Source: Cupriavidus taiwanensis (GTDB lineage Bacteria; Pseudomonadota; Gammaproteobacteria; Burkholderiales; Burkholderiaceae). From it: a stretch of DNA of 64,000 bases. A program made the position numbers and the translations under genes. Under the pieces are notes generated by a model. It was not told where the DNA came from. It worked only from the letters and a program-made list of their open reading frames with translations, and made no database searches. Positions 1-8,218 of the stretch are shown one piece after another. Each line of letters opens with the position of its first letter. Position 1 is the stretch's first letter. The DNA is taken from NCBI RefSeq assembly GCF_900249755.1, contig NZ_LT976854.1:1898927-1962926 (forward strand), read 5' to 3'.

Positions 1-495
1 TGGATCGACCTGCGCAGCTTCTCGGTGGCGGGCGCCAACGCGGCGCTGTACCGCGACCCCGCCAGGCGCGCGCTGCTCAAGCCCGAAGCCGTCTGGGAAA
101 TCGAACGCGGGCTGGCGCTGCCAGGCACGCGCGTGTACGAGGCCATGGCCGAACGCAGCGCGTGGTACCAGGCGCTGCGCGCGCTGTTCGAGCGCTTCGA
201 TTACCTGGTGCTGCCCGCCGCCCAGGTATTCCCGTTCGACGCGGACTGGGACTGGCCGCACGCCATCGACGGCCGCGACGTGGACACCTACCACCGCTGG
301 ATGCAGGCGGTAGTGCCGGCCACCATGGCCGGGCTGCCGGCGCTGGCCGCGCCCGCCGGTTTCGGCCCGCAGGGCCTGCCCGCCGGCCTGCAGCTCATCG
401 GCCCGGCGCAGGCCGACGCCGCCGTGCTGCAGCTTGGCCACGCCTACGACCAGGCCGGCGGCTTCTCGCGCGTGCGCAGCCCCTGGCTGGGCTGA
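1..495 (+). CDS. Amidase-signature family protein, C-terminal part (5' end outside window)
   Basis: The reading frame is open from base 1, so only the last ~164 residues are seen. The stretch ending in APAGFGPQGLPAGLQLIGP is the conserved C-terminal element of amidase-signature enzymes (amidase / GatA-like hydrolases of carboxylic amides). The Ser-Ser-Lys catalytic triad lies upstream of the window. The gene is followed after 62 bases by a Bug-family binding protein, a common pairing in Burkholderiales catabolic operons, so a degradative amidase is more likely than the GatA tRNA subunit. The substrate cannot be told. Confidence 0.8.
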   Translation, partial: WIDLRSFSVAGANAALYRDPARRALLKPEAVWEIERGLALPGTRVYEAMAERSAWYQALRALFERFDYLVLPAAQVFPFDADWDWPHAIDGRDVDTYHRWMQAVVPATMAGLPALAAPAGFGPQGLPAGLQLIGPAQADAAVLQLGHAYDQAGGFSRVRSPWLG

Positions 496-557
496 GACCG
501 CCCGCACATCGCTTCCGCTTGCCTTCCATTCCGATAACTGCCGCAGGAGTGCCCACG

Positions 558-1541
558 ATGACTGCAATGCCCCCGAAGCTGTTTCTCGCCTGCGCCACCG
601 CCGTGGCCGCGCTGACCACTGCACCCGCCGCGCACGCGCAAACCTGGCCGGAGCGCCCGCTGCGCCTGGTGGTGCCGTTCGCCGCGGGCGGCGCCACCGA
701 CGTGCTGGGCCGCCTGCTGGCGGTCGGCCTGGGCGAAAAGCTCGGCCAGTCGGTGGTGGTCGAGAACAAGCCCGGCGCCAGCACCGTGATCGGCGCCAAC
801 CAGGTGGCCAAGGCCGCGCCGGATGGCTACACGCTGCTGCTGGCGGCCAGCACCACGCTGACGCTGAACCCGGCAATCCGCCAGCAGCTCGGCTACGACC
901 CCATCAAGAGCTTCACCCCGCTGGGGCTGGTGGCGGACATGAGCCTGGTGCTGGTGGCCAACCCGGACACGCAGATCGCCTCGCTCAAGGATCTGGTGAC
1001 GCAGGCCAAGGCCCACCCCGACAAGTTCTCCTACGGCTCGTTCGGCGCCGGCTCCTCGGTCCATTTCGGCGCGGAGATGCTCAAGGCCGCCACGGGCATC
1101 CGCATGGTCCATGTGCCCTTCAACGGCAGCGCCCCCAGCCTGACCGCGCTCGCGGGCGGACAGGTGCCGGTGGCCGTCGATACCGTGGTGGCCAGCCTGC
1201 CGCTGATCAAGGGCGGCAAGATCCGGCCGGTGGCAGTGCTGTCGCCGCAGCGCCTGCCCGCGCTGCCGCAGGTGCCGACCGTCGCCGAAAGCGGTTACCC
1301 CGGATTCCAGATGGGCACCTGGTTCGCGCTGCTGGCACCCGCCGGTCTGCCCGCGCCGGTGCAGCAGAAGCTGGAGAAGGCGCTGGCCGACGTGGCCAAC
1401 GCGCCGGCCACGAAGGCGCGCATGGTCGAGCTGGCGCTGACGCCGGCTTATGGCAATGGGGCGGCGGTGAAGGCGCGGGTGGAGAAGGAATTGCCGGAGA
1501 TGCGGGCAGTGGCGGCGCGGGCGGATATTCGCGCCGAATAA
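558..1541 (+). CDS. Bug-family (tripartite tricarboxylate transporter) periplasmic substrate-binding protein
   Basis: 327 residues. An N-terminal signal peptide (hydrophobic run ending near AHAQT, residues 1-32) is followed by the family start WPERPLRLVVPFAAGG and later ANQVAKAAPDGYTLLL, both typical of Bug receptors. These periplasmic proteins capture small carboxylates or related solutes; most Bug genes are orphans with no transporter next to them, as here. The ATG at 558 is chosen because it gives a complete signal peptide and has CAGGAG seven bases upstream; longer in-frame starts lie inside the amidase gene. It is probably co-transcribed with that amidase. Ligand unknown. Confidence 0.9.
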   Translation: MTAMPPKLFLACATAVAALTTAPAAHAQTWPERPLRLVVPFAAGGATDVLGRLLAVGLGEKLGQSVVVENKPGASTVIGANQVAKAAPDGYTLLLAASTTLTLNPAIRQQLGYDPIKSFTPLGLVADMSLVLVANPDTQIASLKDLVTQAKAHPDKFSYGSFGAGSSVHFGAEMLKAATGIRMVHVPFNGSAPSLTALAGGQVPVAVDTVVASLPLIKGGKIRPVAVLSPQRLPALPQVPTVAESGYPGFQMGTWFALLAPAGLPAPVQQKLEKALADVANAPATKARMVELALTPAYGNGAAVKARVEKELPEMRAVAARADIRAE

Positions 1542-1700
1542 CGCCGCCTCGCGCGCAGTCAGGGCCGCGCGGCCTCCACACGCGCCGCGAATTCTCACGG
1601 TTTGCGGCCCCACCTTTTGCATACAAAACTGGAATACAATCAGAGCTTTCAACATTGCGGCAAGGGCAAGCCCCTTGCCGCCCCAGTTTTGGAGGAGCTC

Positions 1701-2087
1701 ATGACGTATTCAGAAACGGGCCTGACGTCCCGCCATGTGGCCGCGCTCGCGCCGATCGAGGACTACCTGCAAGGCCATATCACCGGCAAGGCAGAGTTCA
1801 TGTACAAGGCCTTCGCCGCCGACGCGCGCATCGTCTCGTTCCGCGACGGCAAGCTGCATTCGCTGACGGTCGAGGAATTCGCCTCGGCGCGCTGCCCCGG
1901 CCATCCGGCGGCGGATGAAGCGCAGCGCAAGCGCTTCATCACGCAGTTCGACGTGGTCGGCAACGCCGGCGTGGCCAAGGTGGTGCTGGAATACCCGGGC
2001 GTGACCTTCACCGACTACATGACGCTGCTCGAGATCGACGGGGCCTGGAAGATCGTCAACAAGACCTTCAGCGCCGCGGCGCGCTGA
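1701..2087 (+). CDS. NTF2-like / putative lumazine-binding family small protein
   Basis: 128 residues with the cone-shaped NTF2-like pattern: an N-terminal helix (IEDYLQGHITGKAEFMYKAF) and a C-terminal strand pair ending DGAWKIVNKTF, which is characteristic of this superfamily. Members are small enzymes or ligand-binding proteins; no catalytic residues identify a reaction here. The ATG follows a strong GGAGGAG ribosome-binding site with a 4-base gap. The 159-base upstream gap contains TACAAT at 1635, a possible -10, but no convincing -35. It converges on the RidA-family gene with a short CCGGG stem between them. Function unknown. Confidence 0.75.
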   Translation: MTYSETGLTSRHVAALAPIEDYLQGHITGKAEFMYKAFAADARIVSFRDGKLHSLTVEEFASARCPGHPAADEAQRKRFITQFDVVGNAGVAKVVLEYPGVTFTDYMTLLEIDGAWKIVNKTFSAAAR

Positions 2088-2118
2088 GTCCGGGCTTCGG
2101 TTCCCGGGCTGCCGCGGT

Positions 2119-2631
2119 TCAGGCGGGCAACACCGCTGTCGCTTCGATCTCGAACAGCATGTTGTCCAGCGCCAGCCGCGGCACCGGGATCAGCGTGCAG
2201 GCCGGCGTAGGCCGGTCGCCCCACATCTCGCGCAGCGCCGCGCCGAAGGTGCGCAGGCGGTCGTGCGAATGGTCGACCACCAGCACCGTGAGCTTGGCCA
2301 CGTCGCCGACGTCGGCACCGGCTGCCTGCAGCGCAATGCGCAGGTTCTGCATGGCGCGCGCCACCTGGCGCGGAAAATCGAGCGGCAGGCAGCCCGCCGC
2401 ATCCTCCCCGCCCTGCCCCGAGACATAGACGATGCGCACCGGGCCTTCGACCAGGGCCACATGCGAATAGCCGTTGGGCCGCGGGTCATACAGGCCTTCG
2501 GGGTTAAGCAGGCTCAGCGAGTCATTGGGGCGCGCGAAGGGCACCGCCGGGGTGACTGGCAATGCCGGCAATGCGGGCATGGCGGGCGAGCGCAGGGATG
2601 AGGGCGAGAAGGGAAACATCGTCATGGTCAT
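2119..2631 (-). CDS. RidA (YjgF/YER057c) family protein under a SoxR-type promoter
   Basis: About 170 residues. The C-terminal two-thirds show the RidA fold signature (VYVSGQGGED, QVARAMQNLRIALQAAGA, LTVLVVDHSHD, PACTLIPVPRLALDNMLFEIEATA). RidA proteins deaminate reactive enamines/imines or act as related stress proteins. The RidA core is preceded by an unusual ~30-residue Ala/Pro-rich leader with three clustered Met codons. I place the start at 2631 because the longer ATG at 2682 would lie upstream of the likely transcription start set by the SoxR promoter; 2625 or 2619 are also possible. No clear Shine-Dalgarno precedes them. Its divergent partner is soxR, implying redox induction. Confidence 0.8.
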   Translation of the reverse strand: MTMTMFPFSPSSLRSPAMPALPALPVTPAVPFARPNDSLSLLNPEGLYDPRPNGYSHVALVEGPVRIVYVSGQGGEDAAGCLPLDFPRQVARAMQNLRIALQAAGADVGDVAKLTVLVVDHSHDRLRTFGAALREMWGDRPTPACTLIPVPRLALDNMLFEIEATAVLPA

Positions 2632-2667
2632 CGGCTTGTGGAAGGCATCCCGGACATGGGAGCCGCC

Positions 2668-2698
2668 AGTATCAAACCTCAAGTTAGGTTAAGGTCAA
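2668..2698 (-). promoter_or_regulatory. SoxR box within a 19-bp-spacer promoter
   Basis: On the minus strand TTGACC (2693-2698) and GATACT (2668-2673) are separated by exactly 19 bases, the over-long spacer typical of MerR/SoxR-activated promoters. The spacer carries the dyad ACCT-N-AA-N6-TT-N-AGGT, nearly the classical SoxR operator. It points at the RidA-family gene and lies 60 bases upstream of soxR. Direct control by the adjacent SoxR is a strong inference. Confidence 0.88.
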
Positions 2699-2757
2699 GC
2701 GCGGCCATGGTGATAGCATGGGCATTCCTGCGTTCCCTGCGTTGACTGCCCTTTGCC

Positions 2758-3243
2758 ATGGCCTCCAAGCAACCGCCCGCCTCGCCCCGCCGGCGCCGCC
2801 CCGCGCCGTCGGAAGAACTTCTGTCCATCGGCGAGGTCTCGGCCCGCACCGGCATTGCGGTGTCCGCCCTGCATTTCTATGAAGCGCGCGGCCTGATCGC
2901 CAGCACCCGCAGCGGCGGCAACCAGCGCCGCTATGCGCGCGCGGTGCTGCGGCGCCTGGCGGTGATCCGCGTGGCGCAGCGCATGGGGCTGCCGCTGGCG
3001 GTGATTGCCGATGCCATGCAAAAGCTGCCGGACGGGCGTGCGCCCACCGCGGCCGACTGGCGCCGGCTGTCGGCCAGCTGGCGCGATGACCTTGATGAAC
3101 GGATCCGCACGCTCACGCAATTGCGCGACCAGCTAGATGGGTGTATCGGGTGCGGGTGTCTGTCGTTGAAGGATTGCCCGTTGCGCAATCCGCATGACGC
3201 ACTGGCCGGGGAAGGGCCGGGGCCGCATTTCCCGCCTACTTGA
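2758..3243 (+). CDS. soxR: Redox-sensing transcriptional activator SoxR (MerR family, [2Fe-2S])
   Basis: 161 residues. Residues ~21-90 form the MerR winged helix (LLSIGEVSARTGIAVSALHF), followed by a dimerisation helix. The four cluster-binding cysteines C129, C132, C134 and C140 are present in CIGCGCLSLKDC, the CxxCxC-x5-C pattern that separates SoxR from other MerR proteins. When oxidised, or reacted with redox-cycling compounds or NO, SoxR activates promoters with 19-bp spacers. No soxS is seen, as expected outside enterics, where SoxR acts directly on target genes; the divergent RidA-family gene is the obvious target. The 3' end overlaps the convergent cytochrome gene by 8 bases. Confidence 0.95.
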   Translation: MASKQPPASPRRRRPAPSEELLSIGEVSARTGIAVSALHFYEARGLIASTRSGGNQRRYARAVLRRLAVIRVAQRMGLPLAVIADAMQKLPDGRAPTAADWRRLSASWRDDLDERIRTLTQLRDQLDGCIGCGCLSLKDCPLRNPHDALAGEGPGPHFPPT

Positions 3244-3616
3244 ATGTCTGCAGGTAAGCCAGCAGATCGCTGATCTGCTTGTCGTCACTGAGCCCCCAGA
3301 AGCGCATCTTCGTGCCAGGCACGAGCTTGCCGGGCGAATGGATGAAGGCACGCAGCGTGTCATGCGACCACACCACCTTCGACGTGCGCATCGCCTCCGA
3401 ATACTGGAAGTCCGGCGTGCTGCCGGCGGCGCGGCCGAAGATGCCGTTCAGTTGCGGGCCAAAGCCCGCGCGCGCATTGCGCCCGACGTGGTGGCACGAC
3501 GCGCAGCGCGTGGCAAACAACGCCTTGCCGGCCTGGAGATCGGCGGCGGCAATGGCGGCGGTGGGGAGGCCGGTGAAGACGGTCAGTGCCAGCAACGTGG
3601 CGGCGGTACGGCGCAT
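3236..3616 (-). CDS. Periplasmic class I c-type cytochrome
   Basis: 126 residues with a signal peptide (residues ~1-23, ending AIAAA), one haem-binding motif CASCH near residue 38, and a distal methionine in KLVPGTKMRFWG, the pattern of mitochondrial/c2/c550-like soluble cytochromes. It carries one electron in the periplasm; the partner cannot be read from context. It overlaps soxR tail-to-tail by 8 bases. No FNR-like box or other clear regulatory site lies in its upstream region, which it shares with the divergent exported protein at 3787. Confidence 0.9.
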   Translation of the reverse strand: MRRTAATLLALTVFTGLPTAAIAAADLQAGKALFATRCASCHHVGRNARAGFGPQLNGIFGRAAGSTPDFQYSEAMRTSKVVWSHDTLRAFIHSPGKLVPGTKMRFWGLSDDKQISDLLAYLQTFK

Positions 3617-3707
3617 GAGCAGCTTGGAAGGGAAATGCCTGGGCAGGCCCGGATGATACAGGCAGCGCCCGCACGCCGCGGCCGCAGGGGGTTACACCGC
3701 GTCACAC

Positions 3708-3735
3708 TTGCAACACTTGGCGCGACCCATATTAC
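3708..3735 (+). promoter_or_regulatory. Possible sigma-70 promoter for the exported Pro/Val-rich protein
   Basis: TTGCAA (3708-3713) and TATTAC (3730-3735) are 16 bases apart and lie about 45 bases upstream of the start codon at 3787. The match is moderate and is the only candidate in this short intergenic region. Confidence 0.35.
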
Positions 3736-3786
3736 AGGCCGCCCCCCTACAGTGAGCCCATGTCCAACGCCCCTTGGGAGGCAGCC

Positions 3787-4206
3787 ATGAAACGAATCAT
3801 CGCAATGGCGGTAGCAGGCGGTGCAATGCTGGTGGCCAGCGCTGGTGCTTACGCCGGTGTGAATATCGATATCGGCATCGGCGTGCCCGGCGTGGTGGTG
3901 GCGCAGCCGGCGCCGGTCTACCATCCGGCCCCGGTCTATGCGCCGGCGCCGGTGTATGCGCCCGCACCGGTGGCGTACGCGCCGCGCCCGGTCGTGGTGG
4001 CGCCGCGCCCCGTGGTGGTGGCGCCGGTGCCGGTGCGCTATGACAATGACCGCGGCTATCGTCGCGCCTACTATCGCGGGTATTACCGCGAAGGCTATCG
4101 CGACGGCTACCACGATCACCGACGCGAATGGCGCGGGCGCGAATGGGCGCACCGCCATGGCGACCACGATGACCATGGCCGCGGCCACGGGCGCCGCTGG
4201 GACTGA
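3787..4206 (+). CDS. Exported small protein with PAPVY repeats and a basic/His-rich tail
   Basis: 139 residues: signal peptide (residues 1-24, cleavage near AYAG), a short Gly/Ile/Val stretch, tandem PAPVYAPAPV/PRPVVVAP repeats (~residues 40-82), and a tyrosine-, arginine- and histidine-rich C-terminus (YRRAYYRGYYREGYRDG, then HGDHDDHGRGHGRR). Such proteins are common in Burkholderiales and are thought to be periplasmic or envelope-associated; the His/Asp-rich tail could bind metal. No function is established. The ATG is preceded by GGGAGG five bases upstream; an in-frame ATG at 3760 lacks this and would spoil the signal peptide. Confidence 0.75.
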   Translation: MKRIIAMAVAGGAMLVASAGAYAGVNIDIGIGVPGVVVAQPAPVYHPAPVYAPAPVYAPAPVAYAPRPVVVAPRPVVVAPVPVRYDNDRGYRRAYYRGYYREGYRDGYHDHRREWRGREWAHRHGDHDDHGRGHGRRWD

Positions 4207-4323
4207 AGCCGTCCCCCGCCCGCGGCGCGCGCCAGCAAGGATTCGCCAGTCACGCTACCCTGTCGGCAATTTCCAATCCGGTGCGGGGCCGTGGCCCCGC
4301 TCGGTCCATGCCCGGGAGCCGCC

Positions 4324-4989
4324 ATGCCACAACCCCTCAAGATCGACTTCGTCTCCGACATCGCCTGCCCCTGGTGCGCCATCGGCCTGTCTTCGCTGCA
4401 GCTGGCGCTGCAGCGCGTGGGCGATGCGGTCGACGCCGAGATCGTCGTGCATCCGTTTGAGCTGAATCCCGGCATGCGCCCGGAAGGCGAGGCCATCGTC
4501 GACTACCTCGGCCGCAAGTACGGCCGCACGCCGGCGCAGATCGCCGAGACCCAGGCGATGATCCGCGAACGCGGCGCCGCCGTCGGCTTTGCCTTTGGCC
4601 CGCGCACCCACGTCTACAACACCTTCGACGCCCACCGCCTGCTGCACTGGGCCGGGCTGGAAGGCAGGCAGCTGCCGCTGAAGCAGGCGTTGCTGCATGC
4701 CTACCATGCGGAGGGCAAGGACCCGAGCAACCACGACGTGCTGGCCGACGCCGCACAGGCCGTCGGCCTGGACGCGGCGGCGGCGCGCAGGGTGCTGGCG
4801 GGCGATGACTATGCCGATGCGGTGCGCGCGGAAATCGCGCAATACCAGCGCATGGGCATCCAGTCGGTGCCGTCGATCATCTTCAACGAGCGCTACCTGG
4901 TGACCGGCGGCCAGCCGGCGGAGGCCTTCGAGCAGGCCATCCGCGAGATCGCCGCCGAGGCGCAGAAGGGACAGCCGGCGCAGGACTAG
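4324..4989 (+). CDS. DsbA-family oxidoreductase, FrnE/2-hydroxychromene isomerase-like
   Basis: 221 residues, no signal peptide, so cytoplasmic. The thioredoxin-fold active site CPWC is at residues 15-18 and the cis-proline loop SVPSIIF is near residue 181, as in FrnE-type proteins. FrnE proteins are thiol-disulfide oxidoreductases linked to oxidative stress or polyketide biology. GGGAG lies upstream of the ATG. It ends 5 bases from the end of convergent norB. A role in repairing thiols under NO or oxidative stress would fit the neighbourhood but is only inference. Confidence 0.85.
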   Translation: MPQPLKIDFVSDIACPWCAIGLSSLQLALQRVGDAVDAEIVVHPFELNPGMRPEGEAIVDYLGRKYGRTPAQIAETQAMIRERGAAVGFAFGPRTHVYNTFDAHRLLHWAGLEGRQLPLKQALLHAYHAEGKDPSNHDVLADAAQAVGLDAAAARRVLAGDDYADAVRAEIAQYQRMGIQSVPSIIFNERYLVTGGQPAEAFEQAIREIAAEAQKGQPAQD

Positions 4990-4994
4990 GCGCT

Positions 4995-7283
4995 TCAGCG
5001 CGGCGCGGGCTTCATCCCCGCGCCGACGGCATCGGCTATGCGCGGCGTGCGCGCGGCCAGCCCCAGCACCACCTGCCAGGCGAACGACACCGCGCCGACG
5101 ATAAACACCACGTCGCCGAAGGTGCGCACCCAGCGCAGCGTCTGCAGCATGGGCTGCTGCATGAAGGCCTCGCTGCGCGCGTACCAGGTGCCGTGCTCGA
5201 CGCTGGCCAGGAACTGGATGATCCCGATCGGCAACAGGCTGGTGCCGATCATCAGCACCAGGCCGGCATTCAGGCCCCAGAACGCGGTCTTCATCAGCGC
5301 CGGGCTGAGACGGTAGGCCGGGCGCACGTAGCGCAGCACCAGCAGCGTGAAGCCCAGCGCCAGGAAGCCGTAGACGCCGAACAGCGCGGCATGGGCATGG
5401 ACCGGCGTGGTGTTCTGGCCCTGGATGTAGTACAGCGCGATCGGCGGGTTGATCATGAAGCCGAACACCCCGGCGCCCAGCATGTTCCAGAACGCGACCC
5501 CGACAAAGCACATCAGCGGCCACTTCAGGTCGGCCATCCATGGCGCGCGCCGCTTCAGGCTCCAGTTCTCCCAGGCCTCATGGCCCAGCACGATCAGCGG
5601 CACCACTTCCAGCGCGCTGAACGCGGCGCCCACCGCCATCACCGGCGTGGTGGTGCCGGCAAAGTACAGGTGGTGGAAGGTGCCGGGAATCCCGCCCAGC
5701 ATGAACAGCGACGCCGACGCCAGGCTGGCGGCCGTCGCCATCGGGCGCGACACCAGGCCCAGCGTGGAGAAGATGAAGGCCAGCGCCGTGGTGGCGAAGA
5801 CTTCGAAGAAGCCCTCGACCCACAGGTGCACCACCCACCAGCGCCAGTACTCCATCACCGTCAGGCTGGTGCGCTCGCCGTAGGCCAGGCCGGCGCCGTA
5901 GAACAGGCCGATCGCCACCACCGACGAGGTCAGCAGCGCCAGCAGGTTGCGGTCGGTGTCGCGCGCGCGCAGCGCCGGCAGGATCCCGCGCATCATCAGC
6001 ACCAGCCAGATCACGATGCCGGCGAACTTGCCGATCTGCCACAGCCGGCCCAGGTCGACATACTCGTGGCCCTGGTGGCCCAGCCAGAAGTTCAGGTGGG
6101 CCGGCAGCTTCTGCGCGATGGCCAGGTAGTTGCCGGTGAACGACCCCACCACCACGACCACCAGCGCCCAGAACAGGACGTCGACACCCAGCCGCTGGAA
6201 CTTCGGGTCCTTGCCGCCGTTGATCAGCGGCGCCAGGAACAGCCCCGCGGCCAGGAAGCCGGTGGCGATCCAGAACAGCGCGCTCTGGATATGCCAGGTG
6301 CGCACCAGCGCGTACGGGAACCACTGCGACACGTCGATGCCGTAGAACTTCTGCCCTTCCACGGTGTAGTGCGCGGTGAAGCCGCCCAGGAACACCTGGA
6401 ACACGAACAGCGCCACCACCAGGAACAGGTACTTGCCGAGCGCGCGTTGCGACGGGGTCAGCGCCACGGACAGCAGCGGGTCGCGCGCCGGCGCCTGCGG
6501 CGGCGTTTCTTCCTTGCCGCGCAGGAAGGCCCACGCCCATACCAGGAAGCCGACGCCGGCCAGCAGCACCACCACGCTGATCACCGACCACACCACGTTC
6601 TCACTGGTGGGCTGGTTGCCGATCAGCGGCTCGTGCGGCCAGTTGTTGGTGTAGGTGGCCTCGTGCCCGGGGCGCGCGGTCGATGCGGCCCACGCGGTCC
6701 AGAAGAAGAAATGCGTCAGCTGCTGGCGGCGTTGCGCGCTCGGCAGCGTGTTCTCCTTCATCGCATAGTGCTCGCGCGTGGCGTGCAGCGCCGGCGCGTC
6801 GGAAAAGAGCTGGTCGTAGTAGGCGGCGGTGTCGGCGATGGCCTGCGCGCGACGCTTCGACACGGTCAGCACGTTGCTGGCCGGATCGGTGGCATTGCCG
6901 CGGTACTCGCTGCGCAGTTGCTCGCGCAAGGCGGCCTGCGCCGGCGCGTCGAGCTGCGCGAACGCACGGCCGTAGCCGTCGCGCGCGGCCAGGTCGAGCC
7001 AGGCGGTCAGTTCGCGGTGCAGCCAGTCGGCGGTCCAGTCCGGCGCCTGGTAGGCGCCATGGCCCCAGATCGAGCCGAGCTGCATGCCGCCGACGGACTG
7101 CCATGCGGTCTGCCCGTCGAGGATGTCGTCGCCGCTGAACAGCGTGCCGCCCTCGGCCGTGACCACCTTGGCCGGGATCGGCGGGGCCTGCCGGTACACC
7201 TCGACGCCGTAGTAGCCGAGCAGGGAGAACGTGACCGCCAGCACGGCGATCAGCAAAAACCAGAGTTTGCGGTAGGGACCCAT
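4995..7283 (-). CDS. norB: Quinol-dependent nitric oxide reductase (qNOR)
   Basis: 762 residues, the length of single-subunit qNOR. The N-terminal ~220 residues are the NorC-like extension without a haem-c motif (GQTAWQSVGGMQLGSIWGHG), followed by 12-plus membrane helices of the haem-copper oxidase type with histidine ligands in HLWVEGFFEVFATT, HHLYFAGTTTP and HAHAALFGVYGF. It reduces 2 NO to N2O at the inner membrane using quinol. It lies 30 bases downstream of norA in the same direction, forming norAB behind a sigma-54 promoter controlled by NorR. No strong ribosome-binding site precedes the ATG, so coupling to norA translation is possible. Confidence 0.97.
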   Translation of the reverse strand: MGPYRKLWFLLIAVLAVTFSLLGYYGVEVYRQAPPIPAKVVTAEGGTLFSGDDILDGQTAWQSVGGMQLGSIWGHGAYQAPDWTADWLHRELTAWLDLAARDGYGRAFAQLDAPAQAALREQLRSEYRGNATDPASNVLTVSKRRAQAIADTAAYYDQLFSDAPALHATREHYAMKENTLPSAQRRQQLTHFFFWTAWAASTARPGHEATYTNNWPHEPLIGNQPTSENVVWSVISVVVLLAGVGFLVWAWAFLRGKEETPPQAPARDPLLSVALTPSQRALGKYLFLVVALFVFQVFLGGFTAHYTVEGQKFYGIDVSQWFPYALVRTWHIQSALFWIATGFLAAGLFLAPLINGGKDPKFQRLGVDVLFWALVVVVVGSFTGNYLAIAQKLPAHLNFWLGHQGHEYVDLGRLWQIGKFAGIVIWLVLMMRGILPALRARDTDRNLLALLTSSVVAIGLFYGAGLAYGERTSLTVMEYWRWWVVHLWVEGFFEVFATTALAFIFSTLGLVSRPMATAASLASASLFMLGGIPGTFHHLYFAGTTTPVMAVGAAFSALEVVPLIVLGHEAWENWSLKRRAPWMADLKWPLMCFVGVAFWNMLGAGVFGFMINPPIALYYIQGQNTTPVHAHAALFGVYGFLALGFTLLVLRYVRPAYRLSPALMKTAFWGLNAGLVLMIGTSLLPIGIIQFLASVEHGTWYARSEAFMQQPMLQTLRWVRTFGDVVFIVGAVSFAWQVVLGLAARTPRIADAVGAGMKPAPR

Positions 7284-7313
7284 GATGCGAAGTGGTTGAG
7301 GGTGGTGTCGGGC

Positions 7314-8066
7314 TCAGGCGTGCGCCGAGCAGCCGCAGCCGCTGGCCTGCGTGGGCGTGGTGGCGGGCGCGGTGGCGGGCGCGGCGGCGGAAGCGCTGGC
7401 CGTGGCGGTTTCGAACAGCACGTTGTTTTCCAGATGGATGTGTTCCATCAGGTCTTCGCGCAGCGTGCGCAGGCCCAGGTAGAGCGCGCGCCAGGTATTG
7501 CAGGCCGCGCGCGGCAGCGTGATGTCGTGGGTCAGGTCGGCCAGCCGCTGCAGGGCCACGCCGTGGTCGTCATGCTCGGCGCGCATCACCGCGATCGGGC
7601 GGCTCGCGGCGGCATGCAGGCCGCGCAGCAGCATCGGGAACAGCACCTGCTCTTCCTTCTGCATGTGCGATTCCAGCTCGCCCAGCATCTCGCCCAGGTG
7701 GTCGGCCAGGCCGAGCGGGCAGTCGGGCCGGTCGCCGTGGACCTGCTCGACGCGCCGCGCCAGGCGGATCAGCTCGGGCAACTGCTCGCGATGGCGCGCG
7801 TGGAAGCGCGTGAGGATATGGTCGATCAGCGCCGCGGGCGCGGCCGTGTTCCAGTCCTGCGCCAGCGGGCCGGCTTCATCCTGCAGGGCTTGCAGCTGAG
7901 CGGCGATGGCGGCCACGGCAGCGGCATCGAGCCCTTTCTGCTGCGCGGCGTCGCGCAGGGTCTGCTTGCCGCCGCAGCAGAAGTCCAGCCCGTGGTCGTG
8001 GAAGATGCGGGTGGCACCGGGAATCAGGCGGGCCAGCTGGCCCAGCGAATGGTCTTGCAGCGTCAT
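7314..8066 (-). CDS. norA: Di-iron NO-binding / Fe-S repair family protein NorA (YtfE/ScdA/RIC type)
   Basis: 250 residues. The N-terminal domain carries the ScdA/YtfE signature DHGLDFCCGGKQTL (residues ~33-46); the C-terminal hemerythrin-like domain has HARHREQLPEL, HMQKEEQVLFP, EHDDHG and HIHLENNVLF, supplying the His/Glu ligands of a di-iron site. In Cupriavidus, NorA is known to bind NO and temper the NorR response; relatives repair damaged Fe-S or di-iron centres. The ATG at 8066 has GGAG eight bases upstream; the longer ATG at 8099 lies nearly at the expected transcription start. A Ser/Ala-rich tail ends in GCGC, possibly metal-binding. Confidence 0.94.
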   Translation of the reverse strand: MTLQDHSLGQLARLIPGATRIFHDHGLDFCCGGKQTLRDAAQQKGLDAAAVAAIAAQLQALQDEAGPLAQDWNTAAPAALIDHILTRFHARHREQLPELIRLARRVEQVHGDRPDCPLGLADHLGEMLGELESHMQKEEQVLFPMLLRGLHAAASRPIAVMRAEHDDHGVALQRLADLTHDITLPRAACNTWRALYLGLRTLREDLMEHIHLENNVLFETATASASAAAPATAPATTPTQASGCGCSAHA

Positions 8067-8106
8067 GGCGGTTTCTCCGTGTGGAAGTGATGACCGCATG
8101 ACATAC

Positions 8107-8121
8107 GCGAGCGGCGTGCCA
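8107..8121 (-). promoter_or_regulatory. Sigma-54 promoter of norAB
   Basis: Minus strand TGGCAC-GCCGC-TCGC has the invariant GG and GC exactly 10 bases apart; the -12 element is TCGC rather than TTGC. It lies 41 bases upstream of the norA start and 40-110 bases downstream of the NorR sites, the usual geometry for enhancer-driven sigma-54 transcription. Confidence 0.85.
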
Positions 8122-8160
8122 GTAAAAAGCCGCGTTGAATCAAGGTCTTGGAAAATGCCA

Positions 8161-8218
8161 GGTATTAAATACCCTATACTTCGCGCGGTACTTATTACCC
8201 TTTACGGTTTTTTCCACC
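8161..8218. promoter_or_regulatory. Three NorR enhancer sites (GGT-N7-ACC)
   Basis: Three perfect copies of GGT-N7-ACC occur at 8161-8173, 8187-8199 and 8206-8218. This is the half-site pattern known for NorR in this genus. The last copy ends directly at the norR start codon at 8219, so NorR binding would also cover its own translation start region and may give autorepression. Confidence 0.93.

Noticed and set aside
5193..8090. Plus-strand open frame opposite norB and norA
   Set aside because: Antisense of two well-recognised genes, with low-complexity Gln/Arg/His composition and no domain.
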